Source: Holothuria scabra (taxonomy: Eukaryota; Echinodermata; Holothuroidea; Aspidochirotida; Holothuriidae). Taken from it: a DNA stretch of 64,000 nt. The notes under the pieces were generated by a model. It did not search any database. It worked only from the letters and a program-made list of their open reading frames with translations, and had not been told where the DNA came from. This document shows, in pieces, positions 1 to 12,329 of this stretch. Made by a program: the position numbers and the translations under genes. The stretch lies in contig CM074193.1 in the NCBI GenBank assembly GCA_037179385.1, forward strand, positions 3,555,547-3,619,546, in the 5' to 3' direction. Every line of letters begins with the position of its first letter. Position 1 is the stretch's first letter.

Positions 1-464
1 CATTTTGATGTGGTTTTGATCTTGAAAAAAGAATGCTTCATATAAAAATATAATATTTGATATGACCATATCAAGACATTAAGTGATGGATGCTCATGGC
101 AGATGTACATACTAAGTTTTATATGGTCATATCAAGCCAGATAAACCCTACCTACAAATTGTTAACATACCATACCAGATAGATATAAACATTAAGTTTT
201 ATTTGGCCATAATAATGCAGATGTAACTTTATAAAATGAATGCTAAATACACACTCACATAGGCCATATTAATACTTTTTGGTTTGTGTACTTGTATTAC
301 ACTAAAGCCTCCTTCAAGAGCCGAAGACGTATCAGCAAACCAAAACCATAACATTCAACAATTTCCTAAGTATCCAGGCATATTAAACTAATATATATGC
401 AAATGAGTTTCCAATGTGGATATGATCGGGAAGTTTAATGCCCTGATTTTCGGTTTTCTATAAA
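1..464. other. No recognisable feature
   Basis: AT-rich sequence with a weak recurrence of a tatggccatatcaa-like motif near 61, 125 and 200. I see no gene, RNA or transposon end here. Confidence 0.5.
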
Positions 465-524
465 AGTAAGACCTAGAAACATAAGAACAAAGAAGACCTA
501 GAAACATAAGACCTAGAAACATAA
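465..524 (+). repeat. Short interspersed direct repeat, three copies
   Basis: The 16-mer agacctagaaacataa occurs at about 469, 494 and 509, the last two abutting. It lies 40 bp upstream of a perfect hairpin whose arms contain the related word gtaagacc, so both may be parts of one fossil element. Confidence 0.7.
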
Positions 525-565
525 AATCCTCAAAGATACAGTAATGGGTGCATGATTTTTTATCA

Positions 566-615
566 GGGTCTTACTTTTCTAGACACCTGTGTCGATGTCT
601 AGAAAAGTAAGACCC
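566..615. repeat. Perfect 20-bp inverted repeat (hairpin)
   Basis: Arms 566-585 and 596-615 are exact reverse complements around a 10-nt loop (586-595). There is no poly-T tract after it and no neighbouring gene end, so it is more like a foldback element core than a terminator. Confidence 0.85.
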
Positions 616-1799
616 GGAGAAAAATTCATAATGCCGTCTTCATCCGAAAATAGTAAAGAGACGCCTGTGGATTTCCTTTCAAAATCTTTCGAAAAAAGAA
701 TTGGGATGAGTGGTAAAACTTTCGCACAACTTATATGCATGACGAATGGAATGACAAAAGCAACATGAGATATATGCAAACGAAATGTCCAGTGGCATTT
801 GTCAAAGGGGCTCTATACTTTAACCTTGAATCTAGTAGCTTTATTGTACAAGATATTATCTTATTCAAACAAAATGTGGTAAGTTAAATATCTAACTTTA
901 TGTGTCCATTGTATAAATAATCTGGTGCTACTTACTGCATTGTATGGGTTTATTTATGGTGTTATCTTTTTCGCTCATTCACTCCTGGTGCTTATAAAAA
1001 ATGTATTTCCTTTGAGGCTCTCGTCTGATTATTCCATCGATGTTAGCAAACTGTCCTGATCTTGCACATGCATCATCACTTAATAAAAGATCTCTTATAA
1101 TAGTTAGCAAAACTGGGAAATGAATGCTGCTTGTGTTCTTTTTGTCTTCCAATGTTGCATTATTCAATTGTGTCGAGACGTCGGAGTCGGTGTTGGAGAA
1201 ACATTGCAACGTTTTAATTTGAGACTTAGTTTTGAGATTTTCAATTTTGTGTGAATTTAAAATCATTTTAAATCGGTTTTATGTTTATTGTAACAGAAAA
1301 TGCTGCTCACTCGATTGAAGTTGAGAGACTTAATAATGTGCTCTGTGTCCAGACTTCTCGTCTTCCGCATCTTGACTAATGTTCAATCAGTAAATACGAA
1401 ATTATCCCGGAAGAACCATTTTATTTGAACATTGAGGCATGGAGATGTCACAACGCAAATATCAGCAAATGTTACAGTATATCATGCGGTACATCACTCC
1501 AACTGAATTCGAATGTCATATTAACCGTACCATATAAAATAAATATAATCAACGTTTAAGGACGCGGAAATGTTATATGGGGATGACGAGTAACCAGCTA
1601 GTAGCAACATTGAAGGAATTGCGTGTATTTATATACATATTCCCAAAGGAACAATGTGTGAAAACTGTGAGGGAAAGGCTTTTTGTACCCTCATGGCATT
1701 TCCCCTTTATGGTTGCTCTTTTGGGGAAAATGTTCGGCTTATCTAACACCTTCTTATTCCGCAAATGAAATCTCAACTCACGATTTCGCTATGTGCGTT
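616..1799. other. No recognisable feature
   Basis: Only short ORFs without recognisable motifs. No conserved splice-bounded exon of the downstream type was found. Confidence 0.45.
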
Positions 1800-2126
1800 A
1801 ATCAGAAGGTCTGGTTTAGTAATGATTTCGTTCTTTGCGTTTAAGCCCTAATCCGTATATTAAAAAATTAACTCATACTTCCTGTTTAGCCGTCCAAAAT
1901 TGAGCATTGTATTATAGCCGGTTATTTGTCACTTAGCTTGTGCCTTTGTTCATATGAATGTTCATATGAATTTGAATGTTTGTGGTATAGACGAGTGTGT
2001 TACAACTGATACATTTTTATCACAGGGAATATAAGTGTAGTGATAAACTAAACTACAGACAAGGTGTGGAAGTGTAATCAAACTTTGTATTATTAGAGCC
2101 AATGAAGAATAGTTGAAGTTTTAGAG
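1800..2126 (+). repeat. Diverged copy of the micro-exon unit lacking its own exon
   Basis: 1800-1975 resembles the segment that precedes the 15-nt exon in the later units (for example 29100-29225, sharing caaaattga.cattgta and ttgtcact.a.cttgtgc). 2010-2125 resembles the segment that follows that exon. The exon expected between them is missing, so a deletion probably joined the two halves. Confidence 0.55.
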
Positions 2127-2141
2127 CCAACGGACTGATAG
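2127..2141 (+). CDS. Micro-exon, 15 nt (ANGLI)
   Basis: CCAACGGACTGATAG between ttagag and gtaaag. Phase 1-1 reading gives A-N-G-L-I, close to ANGLP and ANGPP of the later units, and the intron that follows (gcttgggcttgatgttaac) matches the one after the exon at 29325. The acceptor is weak (little pyrimidine), so this may be an old, poorly used copy. Confidence 0.5.
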
Positions 2142-2255
2142 GTAAAGATTTATTGGCCTACTGTACAACTTCGCTACTGTTTATCATTATTGCTTGGGCT
2201 TGATGTTAACTTTGCTTACAGCTAAAATTCCAAAGCATTAATAATGTTAAGTCAA

Positions 2256-2336
2256 CCGCGCACTACACTACTTTTTACACTGCAACTCAACACAATGGAG
2301 TTGAGTTGCGGTGTGCAAAGTCGTGTAGTGTGCGGC
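2256..2336. repeat. Foldback element, about 36-bp imperfect arms
   Basis: Arms 2256-2291 and 2300-2336 pair almost completely (gcaactcaac against gttgagttgc; cactacac against gtgtagtg) around an 8-nt loop. Looks like a very small foldback/MITE remnant within the intron. Confidence 0.75.
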
Positions 2337-2862
2337 TAGTTTAAGATAGAGCATGTTTGTGGTAAAGTCATATAACCGTTTTAACCCTTTGAACAAAGGC
2401 AAGTCATTGCACCATTCATAGCCAATAGAAGTTGTTTGAAATTTTAAATTTGAAGTTTTAAACATCCACGCAGAACAATGATGTTAAAGACTCAATGCAA
2501 CAAAACTGGAAACGACTGCTTGACTAAAATAGATGAAATTCACTAAGTTCCCCCCTCCTTCACTTGGTATGATATGCAAGTATATAGTAGAGAAGACCTA
2601 GATAAATAATGAAGTTTCTCTTTTACTTTTAGCATTTATTGGTACTGCAGAATAAGTTATTCATACTTGCTGGGGTGCCTGTAGAATTGTACACGTCCTT
2701 TCATTTTCAAGTAACGTGTCCCTATATACATATCACACATAGCTTTAACCGTCCGTTTTATCACATATGTTTATCACATTGAACGAACTGATCAAAATGA
2801 GCTAACGATATCTTTTCATTTTTCCCCCGACCTTTTCTCTTTATTTCTGCCAACTTGAATAG

Positions 2863-2877
2863 CACGTGGATATCAAG
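2863..2877 (+). CDS. Micro-exon, 15 nt (ARGYQ)
   Basis: CACGTGGATATCAAG preceded by a pyrimidine-rich tract and caacttgaatag, followed by gtaaat. Phase 1-1. The flanking intron matches the later ANGPP units: upstream tatgatatgcaagtat...agtagagaagacct, acceptor context cca-act-gaatag. The coding part has diverged far more than the introns' landmarks would require. Confidence 0.62.
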
Positions 2878-3266
2878 GTAAATATTAATATTGTACAACT
2901 TCGCAGCTCTCTATCTTTTGTGCTCGAGCTTGAGCTAAGCTTTGCTTGCGGATAAAATTCGAAATTTTTTGATAATTTAAGATCGTAAGTTCTTGTGCTA
3001 AGGGGAAAGATATATTACAGTCAATTCGTTTCTCTCTCAAGGCGTATAAGTGCTTTAGTTATAAAACAAGGGCAAGTTATTATAGTAGTATGTGACACTT
3101 AGAGTCAACAGGAGATATTTCACATTTAATTGTGTCGAAAAGACGAGCGACATGTGTAACTTCATTAGTACTCCTTTATATCTTTGGGCACTTGAATATC
3201 ACATTGCCCTACAAAGTTAAAACACATATCATGTAACATGTACCCTTTTCGTTTTTTCTTCTCTAG

Positions 3267-3290
3267 AGTTTGGTTCTACAGACACCCCAG
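3267..3290 (+). CDS. Micro-exon, 24 nt (EFGSTDTP)
   Basis: Preceded by cgttttttcttctctag and followed by gtgaga, the same acceptor and donor as the 18-nt DASPGP exons downstream. Phase 1-1 reading gives E-F-G-S-T-D-T-P, two residues longer than its relatives. The following intron (aactaattattttgtgacgt) also matches the later units. Confidence 0.66.
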
Positions 3291-3765
3291 GTGAGAATCC
3301 AAATCATATTTTCCGTCTAATGTTTAAACAACTTTTAGGGAAAAACAATAATATTTGTAACGGACGACAAAGTAAATCGAAATTCAACTAATTATTTTGT
3401 GACGTTACATCGAAAAAAACGCACTTATCAGACACGCATACCAATGCGTTACAAATCAGATGTTCACCAAGGTGGGGAAATTCGATGTTCTCCCCGATTA
3501 AAGATGCATAAGGTTTTAATAAAACTTTAAAGTTCAGATCGTAATCCGACCCGATATCGCCGTAGTGTGTCACGTACTAAACATTTCCAAAACTTAAATT
3601 TGTGCCAATTCATATTTGAAGTATCTGTGGTTACAGTTGTGTTGACAACGCTTAAGATTTTTTAAGTGTGTGTAAGTTTTCGTCTCTCCAGCTATTTCGC
3701 AAACATAAGTTTTTTAACCAACTTTAGGAGTTTGTTTATGCTTCCTCTGTTCCTTCATGTACCAG

Positions 3766-3780
3766 GTGGTGATTCTGCTG
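3766..3780 (+). CDS. Micro-exon, 15 nt (GGDSA)
   Basis: GTGGTGATTCTGCTG after cttcctctgttccttcatgtaccag, with a strong gtgagt donor. Phase 1-1 gives G-G-D-S-A. It has no repeat relatives in the window, so support rests on splice-site quality and phase. Confidence 0.5.
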
Positions 3781-4698
3781 GTGAGTAACACTCTTGGATT
3801 TTTAGACTTATTTTGCATACCCATGGATCTCTAATCTACGGTGGCCATAAAAGGGACATGCGAGATATTAAATTATCGTGCCCGAATAACTCGATATCCG
3901 ACATTTTGCAGAATTTTATCTTGTTGTCGACTTTCAGTAACTCGAACATTTATTATGCAAATGTATATGACGATGTTCAGGTTTGTTTGAGGTTGTTTGT
4001 GTTTCTGTCAACATAAACCTACTTTCACAGACATTTGGATGAAGATCTTTTTGGTGGGAAGAAAATAAAATTTTTCCTACCACTACAAAATCATTATTTT
4101 ATTTACACGCACTAGGCCCAATAAGGGAGTCCTTTAACCTATGAAGCATCTTTTCTCAATTTAATGTTGGACTAAAGTTGGCTGGAGTAACCACAAATAG
4201 GTCCCATAGACCACTGATGTGTAGTTACTATAGTCAACAACGTTTATAAGCCTAGGCCTGTGTCATCACTAGATTCCAAACAAGGTACTATCACCAGTAG
4301 TGTTCCATTTGTCTTTGTCCTTATGATTTTCTTTAAGTTGTAAAGACACATGTGTCCTTCCGATAAGACTGGAATCTTTAGCAGATCTCCATACTTTGTT
4401 ACCACTACATGACTAGTGACTGCTTTATTATCGAGCTCGCCAGCACAATTATAGGCAGCTGTGTCAAATGATTTACGTACACTATGTATTGGACAAAGAG
4501 TGCAATGTTTTGAACATTTGTTGGAAAGACGGCACATGCTTCGAAAAATTGAAGACCATCAGATTGACAATTTTTAAATTCTTGATCGTGTAGACGGGGC
4601 TTTCAGGAAGTCTGCCTGGGTGTTAAGGTACATAGATTACAAATGTTCAAGACCTAGCATACGGGGGCAGGGCGCTGCTGCACCATCTCACTCATCAG

Positions 4699-4756
4699 AG
4701 ATTGTTTAGTTCCTTAAAATGTGTTAAAGATTGTTTAGTTCCTTAAAATGTGTTAA
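4699..4756 (+). repeat. Tandem duplication, 29 bp x 2
   Basis: The 29-mer starting agattgtttagttccttaaa is repeated head to tail without differences. Confidence 0.9.
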
Positions 4757-7201
4757 ATTACAACTTTAAGGCGGTTTACATGGAAAAAATTGTGTAAAGG
4801 CACAAAAATTTCAAGGTAGAGGTGACCCTAGGCCCATGGACAGGTAACAGACTGCTTCCCAATTTTGGCAAATTTTGAACTGCGGGCAGTGGGCTGAAAA
4901 TCTCTGACAGTAATTTAAGTCTTAGACAGTCTGTCATGCTTTTAATCACTTAAAACTGTTAAGCATGCCTGAATTCTTTCCAAATTGTGCTCGAAAAATA
5001 AAAAACATCATAGACACTTAAATTTTCATGAAATATTCTAAAACAAAATGAAAATTGACCACTCATTCTGGCGGTCTATGAAAATCAATTGTAGGCTATG
5101 TACTTCAGTCTTACTTCATTATTTGAACATGATTTTGCCCTACAGGATAGAATATGGTTCGGGCGAAAGCTTGCAAAATGTAGGGTGATATTAACCAAGG
5201 TGTTACAACTGCCTGTTTTAAAATTACACAGGCACAGGGGAGTACTCAAGTACATAAAAAGCCCAAATTTCATTGAGCTAAAATTAATTTTGCACAATCA
5301 CATAATTTTCTTAGTTATAAACTGTAACATATGTACAGGGGTTAATTAATTAGAAACATTACAGTAATACTATCAGACTACAAGAACGGTTACCATCCAA
5401 CAACTTTACCGTTGATATTTTCCAGTTAAAAATGTAAATGCCAAGTGAAAGCCTCTATAGGCATACAAATCGCTATAAATAGTAAATGTAGGCTATTGCA
5501 AAATCTAATCGAAAAAGGAAAATAGCATAAGCATCAGCCTTCGTTCCTCGTTATAAAACAAATTAGTCGTTATCAAAATAATGAACAAACTTACAAAACT
5601 TTCACATATGGGCATCGGAGGCAGTCCATTACGCAGGGTACCAATCTAAGTGGCTGTGTATTACGACCGCCCGGAAGAATACCCCACAATGTGACTGATT
5701 TTTGGAATTAACAGGTGCTGCGACCTCATAACAATAGAACCAGATCCCCAGCCCCTCCCCTAAACTAGGAAGGAGTTTTTATGGAGCAAACACTACCAGT
5801 GAGTCCAACCCAGCCGATAGGTATTGCAAGGGGTCCCGGGAAAGCCCAACAGCAGTGTCGAGATCAAATCTTACTCAAAAAGCAAATTGTTGGTGCTAAA
5901 AGCATTTTTCAAAGTGTCAAAACAAATAGGCCGCCTGGACTTACTTTAATGTAAATGATTTTGCACTTGCAAAGAGAACTTACAATTATGCACAAAGTCA
6001 TGCGCGTCACCAAAAGGGGGGGGGGGGGTCGGGGGTGCGATTTTTTCAGAAACGTTTAAAGGATGTACCAAAAGTCGAAAGAGGATTTATTCTGTAATTG
6101 CAAAGTATAAGTTTCTTTTAATATTTTGAATGCCTAATCTCGCTGCAATTACAGATCGAGTCCTCAAAATACTAGCCTATTTCACACCTTACTTTTTGTA
6201 AAGTGACGTCCGCTAGCAAGGACTATAGGCTATATGTAGTTACACTTTTCATATTATTTTAATCATATATGTAACAGTACTTTTCATGAAATACCTTTAA
6301 ATTGTACATTTTTTAACGGAACAATCATTTTTTTTTTTAAAACTTCATCAGAACCATATTTTCATCGCTTGAATTCTGTTCATTTTGGGGTGGGTAAAGT
6401 GTTTCATGTCAGTATAGGTTCAGTATACTTTAATATTAAAACGGGAGTGTACCTGATGGATATTTAAAATTGACTTAAAATCTCAGTGAAAAAATAGATC
6501 CAAGGATGATGATATTGTTGAGCAGTCGACTGTTCTGAGGGATTTAACATTACTACACACAGAAGAACCTGTAAAGTAGGATGCCCTCTTTAGATATCGA
6601 CTCCTAGCTAACTGAATGCATACCATATGCTTGTCTGTGTTTAATATCCACCTTTGACTCACCTTGCTGTATGTCAGTAATAAGTTGTTTTTATTTGATC
6701 GGATAGTACTATGGAGAGGCAGTTATCCCACAAAAATTTGCCGGGCCAAAATCCCTTCAAGTTTAGGAAATGATGGTACCGATATTTAAGGAATAAATCG
6801 CATTTGGCTGACTATAATGGTGAATAATCCGTCACGGAGACTCCAAATTGGCCAATTACGGACGGGGCGAAGCAGAGTCCGTTATGTTGCTAACGTGGAG
6901 TCGAGACGGCTTATCAGACAGTAATGTTCTTATTCTCCCACCGAAAATGTATGAAAAACTTCATTTTTATCACTATTTTTACGTTTACTGACCATGTCTA
7001 GTGAAAAAACAGGTACAGATTCTCAACAACGGGTGGTAGAGGTGGTAGAATTCAAAATTAACTTCCTTTAATCTGTACATGCGTATCAAACTGAGTCATG
7101 GGTCAATCATTATTCTTAATCTCAACTAACTTCTTCTGTTCTTCAACCAATTTTTGCTGGGCGTTTTCAATTGCAATTTCCATTGCCTTTTTTAATTGCA
7201 T

Positions 7202-7238
7202 AAATGACACTACTTTCTAAAAGAAAGTAGTGTCATTT
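7202..7238. repeat. Perfect 17-bp palindrome with 3-nt loop
   Basis: Arms 7202-7218 and 7222-7238 (aaatgacactactttct and its exact complement) flank aaa. Strong hairpin with no associated gene. Confidence 0.9.
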
Positions 7239-8078
7239 CGAAAGGTTGAAAGTAAATAAGAAAGTTTATTGGTAAAATCACATTGTGTACAAATTATTGA
7301 TCTATTCTAAAAAGCCCGGTATCTGTAGTAGTTTAACAGACGCTGTTCATTGCAGATTTGAAAATTTTTATGAAATTCCTTTGCTCCTTTGTTCAATTCG
7401 CCTAAAATTTCCTCATGCTTTGTTATTTAAGGTTCGCTTTTTTAACCTCCCTTAATCTTGACTTCATTATATTCCACCAGCTTGAAAAAGTTTTCGTCCT
7501 GGGAATCCTTAGTTTGTCTGAATGCTACCACCCCAGTTTGTTCCCTTTACCCAGTCCATAGATCTAACAATAGTACACCAACTTCAAAAAAAAAAACGTC
7601 CTGGTGCCCGTTGTAATTTTAAGAATTAAAGCTTTCCATTTGATCCACATCAATGGGTTCACGTTTTGCTCTGAACCTTTATGAAATCATAATTTTGACA
7701 TTACCATATTAGCCACATTGACGATATTTCACCGCATTTTAGGCATTCGAAATGTCTAACTGCTCAGAGCTTTCGGGGGCTTCGCCCCCTGGACCCCCAG
7801 GGACCCTTAAGCGGACCCCATGACCGCAAGCCGTAGTGCTCGGGCTGTCGCGCGAGCATTGCGGCTAACGCAGCAATAGCTGCCTTCTTCGCGCAAAATA
7901 CGACCCCCTTCTAAAAATGTCTGATGACGCCCATGGATGTCGTTCACAGATGGAATCTTTCGAAGGAGTTTTTGTTGGAAAATAAAGTCCTTAGCGTGCA
8001 TGAAAAATGGGAAAGTTATAAGGATGCTTAAGAATTAATTTATGACCCCAAAAACAGCTCTAAAGAAACAAAATTACC

Positions 8079-8117
8079 TTCTAGACAGAGGGCCGTAGGG
8101 CCAATTTCTGTCTAGAA
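8079..8117. repeat. Hairpin with 11-bp perfect arms and inner stem
   Basis: ttctagacaga (8079-8089) pairs with tctgtctagaa (8107-8117). The 17-nt loop contains gggcc/ggcc, which can form a second stem. Confidence 0.75.
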
Positions 8118-8334
8118 ATAGACTTTCTTGACCACCATTTCGGGAGGGGCTAAAACTTTACAAAATGATGGCCAAAGATGCTCTGAGGGACCAAAACGTT
8201 TTCACAAGCACAAACGTTGCACATTAGCGAGAATTATAAAATCAAAGTCTGGAATTTTACCTGAACGTCTGAAACATAGAGCAAGTATAAGTACATTTTG
8301 TACATTGGTTATCTAAGTTGTAGCAGATAGTGTA

Positions 8335-8402
8335 GCGGTATGCTTCACCGCTCGTCATTTTACGACTTGGGATCAAATTCCACTGCACGCTTTTGCCGCC
8401 TT
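8335..8402 (+). repeat. Possible tRNA-derived SINE head
   Basis: A box-A-like tgtagcggtatgc is followed about 35 nt later by a box-B-like gggatcaaattcc, the spacing of a tRNA internal promoter. The cloverleaf is poor, so a decayed SINE head is more likely than a tRNA gene. Confidence 0.35.
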
Positions 8403-10083
8403 TTTTATTTAAATTTTCAGATCATCTTTTGCAAGGATAAGTGTGATGTTAGTTCATTTAATTGAACTGTACATATCTGTAAATAATATATTCTTTTCTG
8501 TACCGTATCCAGTATATAATTTAGGATAAAATAAATTTCTTCTTACAAAAAAAATCACAACAAAAAAGTAATAATAATAATAATTTACAATATGCATGTC
8601 AACCCCTTCAGATACTAGTGTTCTTGTTTTATAATAAAAAAAATCACATTTAAGATCTTCATTACAAACATTGCCTACCATATATATATATCAGTTTGTG
8701 CACATAGCCTACTTAGTACCCGAGGTGCCCATGATGCATACAGTTCATCAAAACTTCCAGAACGATTTGCTCTCCTCAAGATCTGGACCAGTGACGGATC
8801 CAATGTGGGCGAGGCACAGGGGAGTTCTCCCTAGAATTTTCAAGGGCAAGTTAAAAACCCACATTTTTCTGGTTCTACGTTTCTAAAACGAGAATTTTCC
8901 CCAGTCATTTTAAGTGCCCAAATTGCTTCAAAGCCACTTGCATATCTCAGATATGCGTGAGCTACCTTTCACATAATTCGCAACCAAGCAATTCTGAGTT
9001 GCCACATGACAGTTAGGTGTTAATTGGTCTATAGGCTAAGCAACAAGATTATCACCTTAGGTTGTATTTTAGACCTAAATTTTATTTTGAGCTTTCGTTT
9101 GCAATAAAATTTTCATTTCAATAAAAACAAAATGATCAGATTGCCAATGATCAGAAAATTACCAGATAAAGTGCACTGGCTCCCTTACAGGACGATGTAA
9201 CATTTTATCATTTTCTAATTTGTCAGTTTGTCGCTAGAATCTCCATTGAAAAATAGACAAAAATCAAAGTTATGTATGATATGTTAAAGAGGAACATATT
9301 TTAAGCTCTCTGGTAAAATTTTCATTCATTTCTCACGTTTGGTTCTCGAGATATTATTATATATATTATGTATATTATATTCAAGTTGACACATTTCCAC
9401 AAAAAGTAAACTTGAAGCAAGCAAGTGCGATCTCTTCTATCACATTTATGGCCAATTTTTTCCTCTTATTTCTTTCTTTTTTTTGCTTTGATCCCAGCTG
9501 TTCGACCGGCCATGGATTGATTTGGGATGCTATCTTGCCCCTAAGGCAAATAAAGTTTTAAAAGTTCCATAGGTCAGGATGCGCGTATGGTAACAATTTA
9601 TATAATAAATATGGTGTCCAATTTTAAAGAAAAACAATTTAACATTGTCATCACAATGTGATCACGCCTACTTGTTGCAAGATCACTCTTTGTAGAAATT
9701 GCGTCAATGCGTTGGGAAATGAGTAAAAAATTCACCAGTGTGCTTACAATATGTTCCCCTTCAACATATCAGCTGGGGCTATCACATTTTTTTTTTAAGG
9801 AACTGCACAACCGCCTGAAAAAATTGGAATGGTGACTACTCGAATCGTAATATTCATACATAAAATTTTGATATAATTACGAGTATATCCTGGAAAATTA
9901 CGCATAGTTTATACTTATATATGACATTTGTATGAGATAGAAGGCCGAGATAGTTTGCCCAGACTTAGAAAAAGGCTACATTTTATTCATGTCATATCTA
10001 ATAACGTTACTTTTGGAAAATTGAAGATCATGCTTTGAAAACATTTTGGGGAGGGAGGGGGGACAAGTGACCCCGTGTCCCTG

Positions 10084-11308
10084 CACTGTAAAAAAGTGTA
10101 AATTTACAACAAAGTCCTGTAAAATTTACAGCATAATTTCTGTATTTTGTGTTTACCACAAAAATTGTTTTTTAATTATGCAAATTAGCAGGATATCTAA
10201 CTTGTTAAAAGTTTACACTGTAAACACTCTTCAGGGTAAAGGTGATTAGTGATATCACAATAAAGCACTGTGTAACCTTCAGATTAGTTCAAATTGACCT
10301 AAACTCCTTTTAGCTACTTAAGTGGGCGTGGCCAAAATTTTGACATAAAAGTTGATATTAATGCTGAGGTCAGGCCTATGCTAATAGAATCTGAAGAAAG
10401 AAACAGTTTGGGGGAAAAGAATAAGTAGTCAATCAATACATGTTAAGAAAATTTAGATATATTTGGACTATATTTCTTTAAAAAATGTGTAGTTAAGTTA
10501 TTCAGAATAATTTTGATAGACGTGGTACATATAGTATAGCGTTAGCCTACACAATAAACACAATGTTTGCAAACCCCATTATGAACGCCGCCCGTGGGAC
10601 AGCTATCACAAAAATTTAAAGGACAAGACTCTGCACGTCAGGTTGTTCAGTTGGTCATGTTGAGTTGAGTTGTCCCTTGGTGACGTAGCTCCTTTTGGGA
10701 GCAGAACCCCTTCGGGAGTATTGTTTGGTTTTCGCCCCGGCTCTTTGCCAGAGAGTCGGGCGACTTTTGAAAAAAGCAAAACTCTAAAGGAAGTCGTTTG
10801 CCAGAGGATGTCCTTTGCGTTAAGTGTTGCTTTGGCTCGCGGAGGCCGTTTTATTCAGCCAGTCTAGAACGAGACTCCGCACGTCAGGTCGTTCAGTTGG
10901 TCATGTTGAGTTGAGATGTCCCTTGGGGACGTAGCTCCCTTGGAAGCAGAACTCCTTCAGGAGTATTGTTTGGTTTTCGCCCCTGGTTCTTTGCCAGAGA
11001 GTCGGGAGACTTTTGGAAAAAAGGGACTCTGGATGTCATGCCCGAGACACGAGGTGACATTAGCAAAATAATGCACTCTATTTGTTTTGCGGGTGCGACA
11101 TAATAATCAAAATGCAAAACAGTTTTATGGTCTTTCTGTACTTCTAAATAGTACAGCTGCCAAATTTTTGCTGTAAAATTTACAACTGCTTCACTGTAAG
11201 TTCTACGGGATTTGCGTTATTTAGTTTACAAGTGACTGTAAAAATAATGCGTTTTGTTGGCAATATTGCTGACGGTGGTTTCACTATTAAATTTACCTTT
11301 TTACAGTG
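10084..11308. mobile_element. Non-autonomous DNA transposon with inverted termini
   Basis: The left end cactgtaaaaaagtgtaaat is mirrored at the right end (11288-11308, taaatttacctttttacagtg). Further cactgtaa/tttacagt words lie inside (10133, 10210, 11165, 11190). No transposase frame is seen. A 246-bp internal tandem duplication is listed separately. I see no clear target-site duplication, so the exact ends are uncertain. Confidence 0.55.
10627..11030 (+). repeat. Tandem duplication, 246 bp, second copy incomplete
   Basis: gactctgcacgtcagg at 10627 recurs as gactccgcacgtcagg at 10873, followed in both by tcagttggtcatgttgagtt, ttgtttggttttcgcccc and tttgccagagagtcggg. The copies are roughly 90 percent alike by eye. 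Confidence 0.85.
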
Positions 11309-11549
11309 TATGACGAATTGTTAATGAATTAAATAAGGTATTTAGGCTCACTTTGAACCTTCGGATTCAGGGCCTATATATTGTGGGACTTTCCCAACCC
11401 ACCAGATAGACCTCAAGGTATTTCCCCTTGGCGATATCACACACTCTTAATCTGCATGACTAATATAAAAAAGAAGGGTGAAAAGCAGACTGCAAGAGGC
11501 AAAATAAGAGAATAAAACTTGGCAGAAAATAATACGAAAAGAATTAGCA

Positions 11550-11682
11550 CACTGTGGATTTGAACCCGGGCTGCAAAATTGCTAGGTACATGCTTTTTTT
11601 TTCCTTGAAGGAAAGACTTTATATTTTCTTCTTCTTCTTTTATGGGTACATGCTTTCACCACTAGGTCAACCGCCCACTTAA
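11550..11682 (-). mobile_element. tRNA-derived SINE head split by a 60-bp insertion
   Basis: On the minus strand, a box-A-like ttgacctagtggtgaaagc (11653-11675) and a box B cccgggttcaaatcc (11556-11570) are present. Between them lies an insertion flanked by the 12-bp duplicate ggtacatgcttt (11585-11596 and 11645-11656), which looks like a target-site duplication. Confidence 0.5.
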
Positions 11683-11965
11683 AATAATTTCGTGTCGTAA
11701 AATACTTAAACTCAATGCAGAAATTATTGGTGGTCACGCAACGGCACTATTTTGAGAGTCGGCCCACTTTTCTAAGTACTGTGGTGTTTGGAGTTTTTCC
11801 ATCGACGAAGAACCCTTCTGTACTTTCGTTACAACTTACATCGTACAGCTGTTTCTACACGTGCCACGTGCCGCGTGATATAAACGGCTAAAGGGGAATT
11901 CCGACCATTTCCTTACGGTGAACAGTTCTGTGTACCCCGTTAGGCATTGAATACGGGTATGTCCT

Positions 11966-12000
11966 GTGTTGGTGGGTGTGTGTGGGTGTGTGTATGGGTG
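11966..12000 (+). repeat. GT-rich microsatellite
   Basis: Interrupted (GT)n/(GGGTGT)n tract. Confidence 0.85.
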
Positions 12001-12329
12001 TAGACTTCACTTTCACAACGAAGAATCGAACTAGAAAACACACCTGCTTTCCGAGGACTTGTTTGATGTCCGAGGATCTAAAATGACGTCCTCGAAAAGA
12101 AATGCATTTAAACGTTGTTAAAGAGCCCACTGTGTCCCCCAATGGACATTTCAAGGATGTCCCCGGAAAAGCTTTTAAGTGTGACTTTAAAACTGACACG
12201 TGCATCTAATTCCATTATTTTTCCGAGGACATGGAGTATAATAACACACGTTTTTCAGAGGACTAAAACACCTGCCGAGGACCTGCACACAGTGTGTTTA
12301 CGGACTTAGTATTTTGCGAAAAGTTGTGT

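Larger units (their letters stand above)
3781..10083. other. Long non-coding stretch with scattered small repeats
   Basis: No convincing exon. Holds the small repeats listed separately, a G-run near 6017, a GC-rich hairpin (7775-7789, gggggc-ttc-gccccc) of a kind common in dispersed elements, and a Cys-rich open frame on the minus strand (4244-4537) that I could not assign. It would be an intron if the 5' and 3' micro-exon groups form one gene. Confidence 0.45.

Noticed and set aside
2268..2465. 65-codon minus-strand frame across the foldback at 2256-2336
   Set aside because: Partly encoded by the inverted repeat, no motif.
4244..4537. 97-codon minus-strand frame starting MCRLSNKCSKHCTLCP
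   Set aside because: The Cys pattern hints at a zinc motif from an old transposon, but I recognise no family and see no flanking termini.
6993..7015. Possible micro-exon tgaaaaaacag before gtacag
   Set aside because: 11 nt, would break the frame, and has no repeat relatives.
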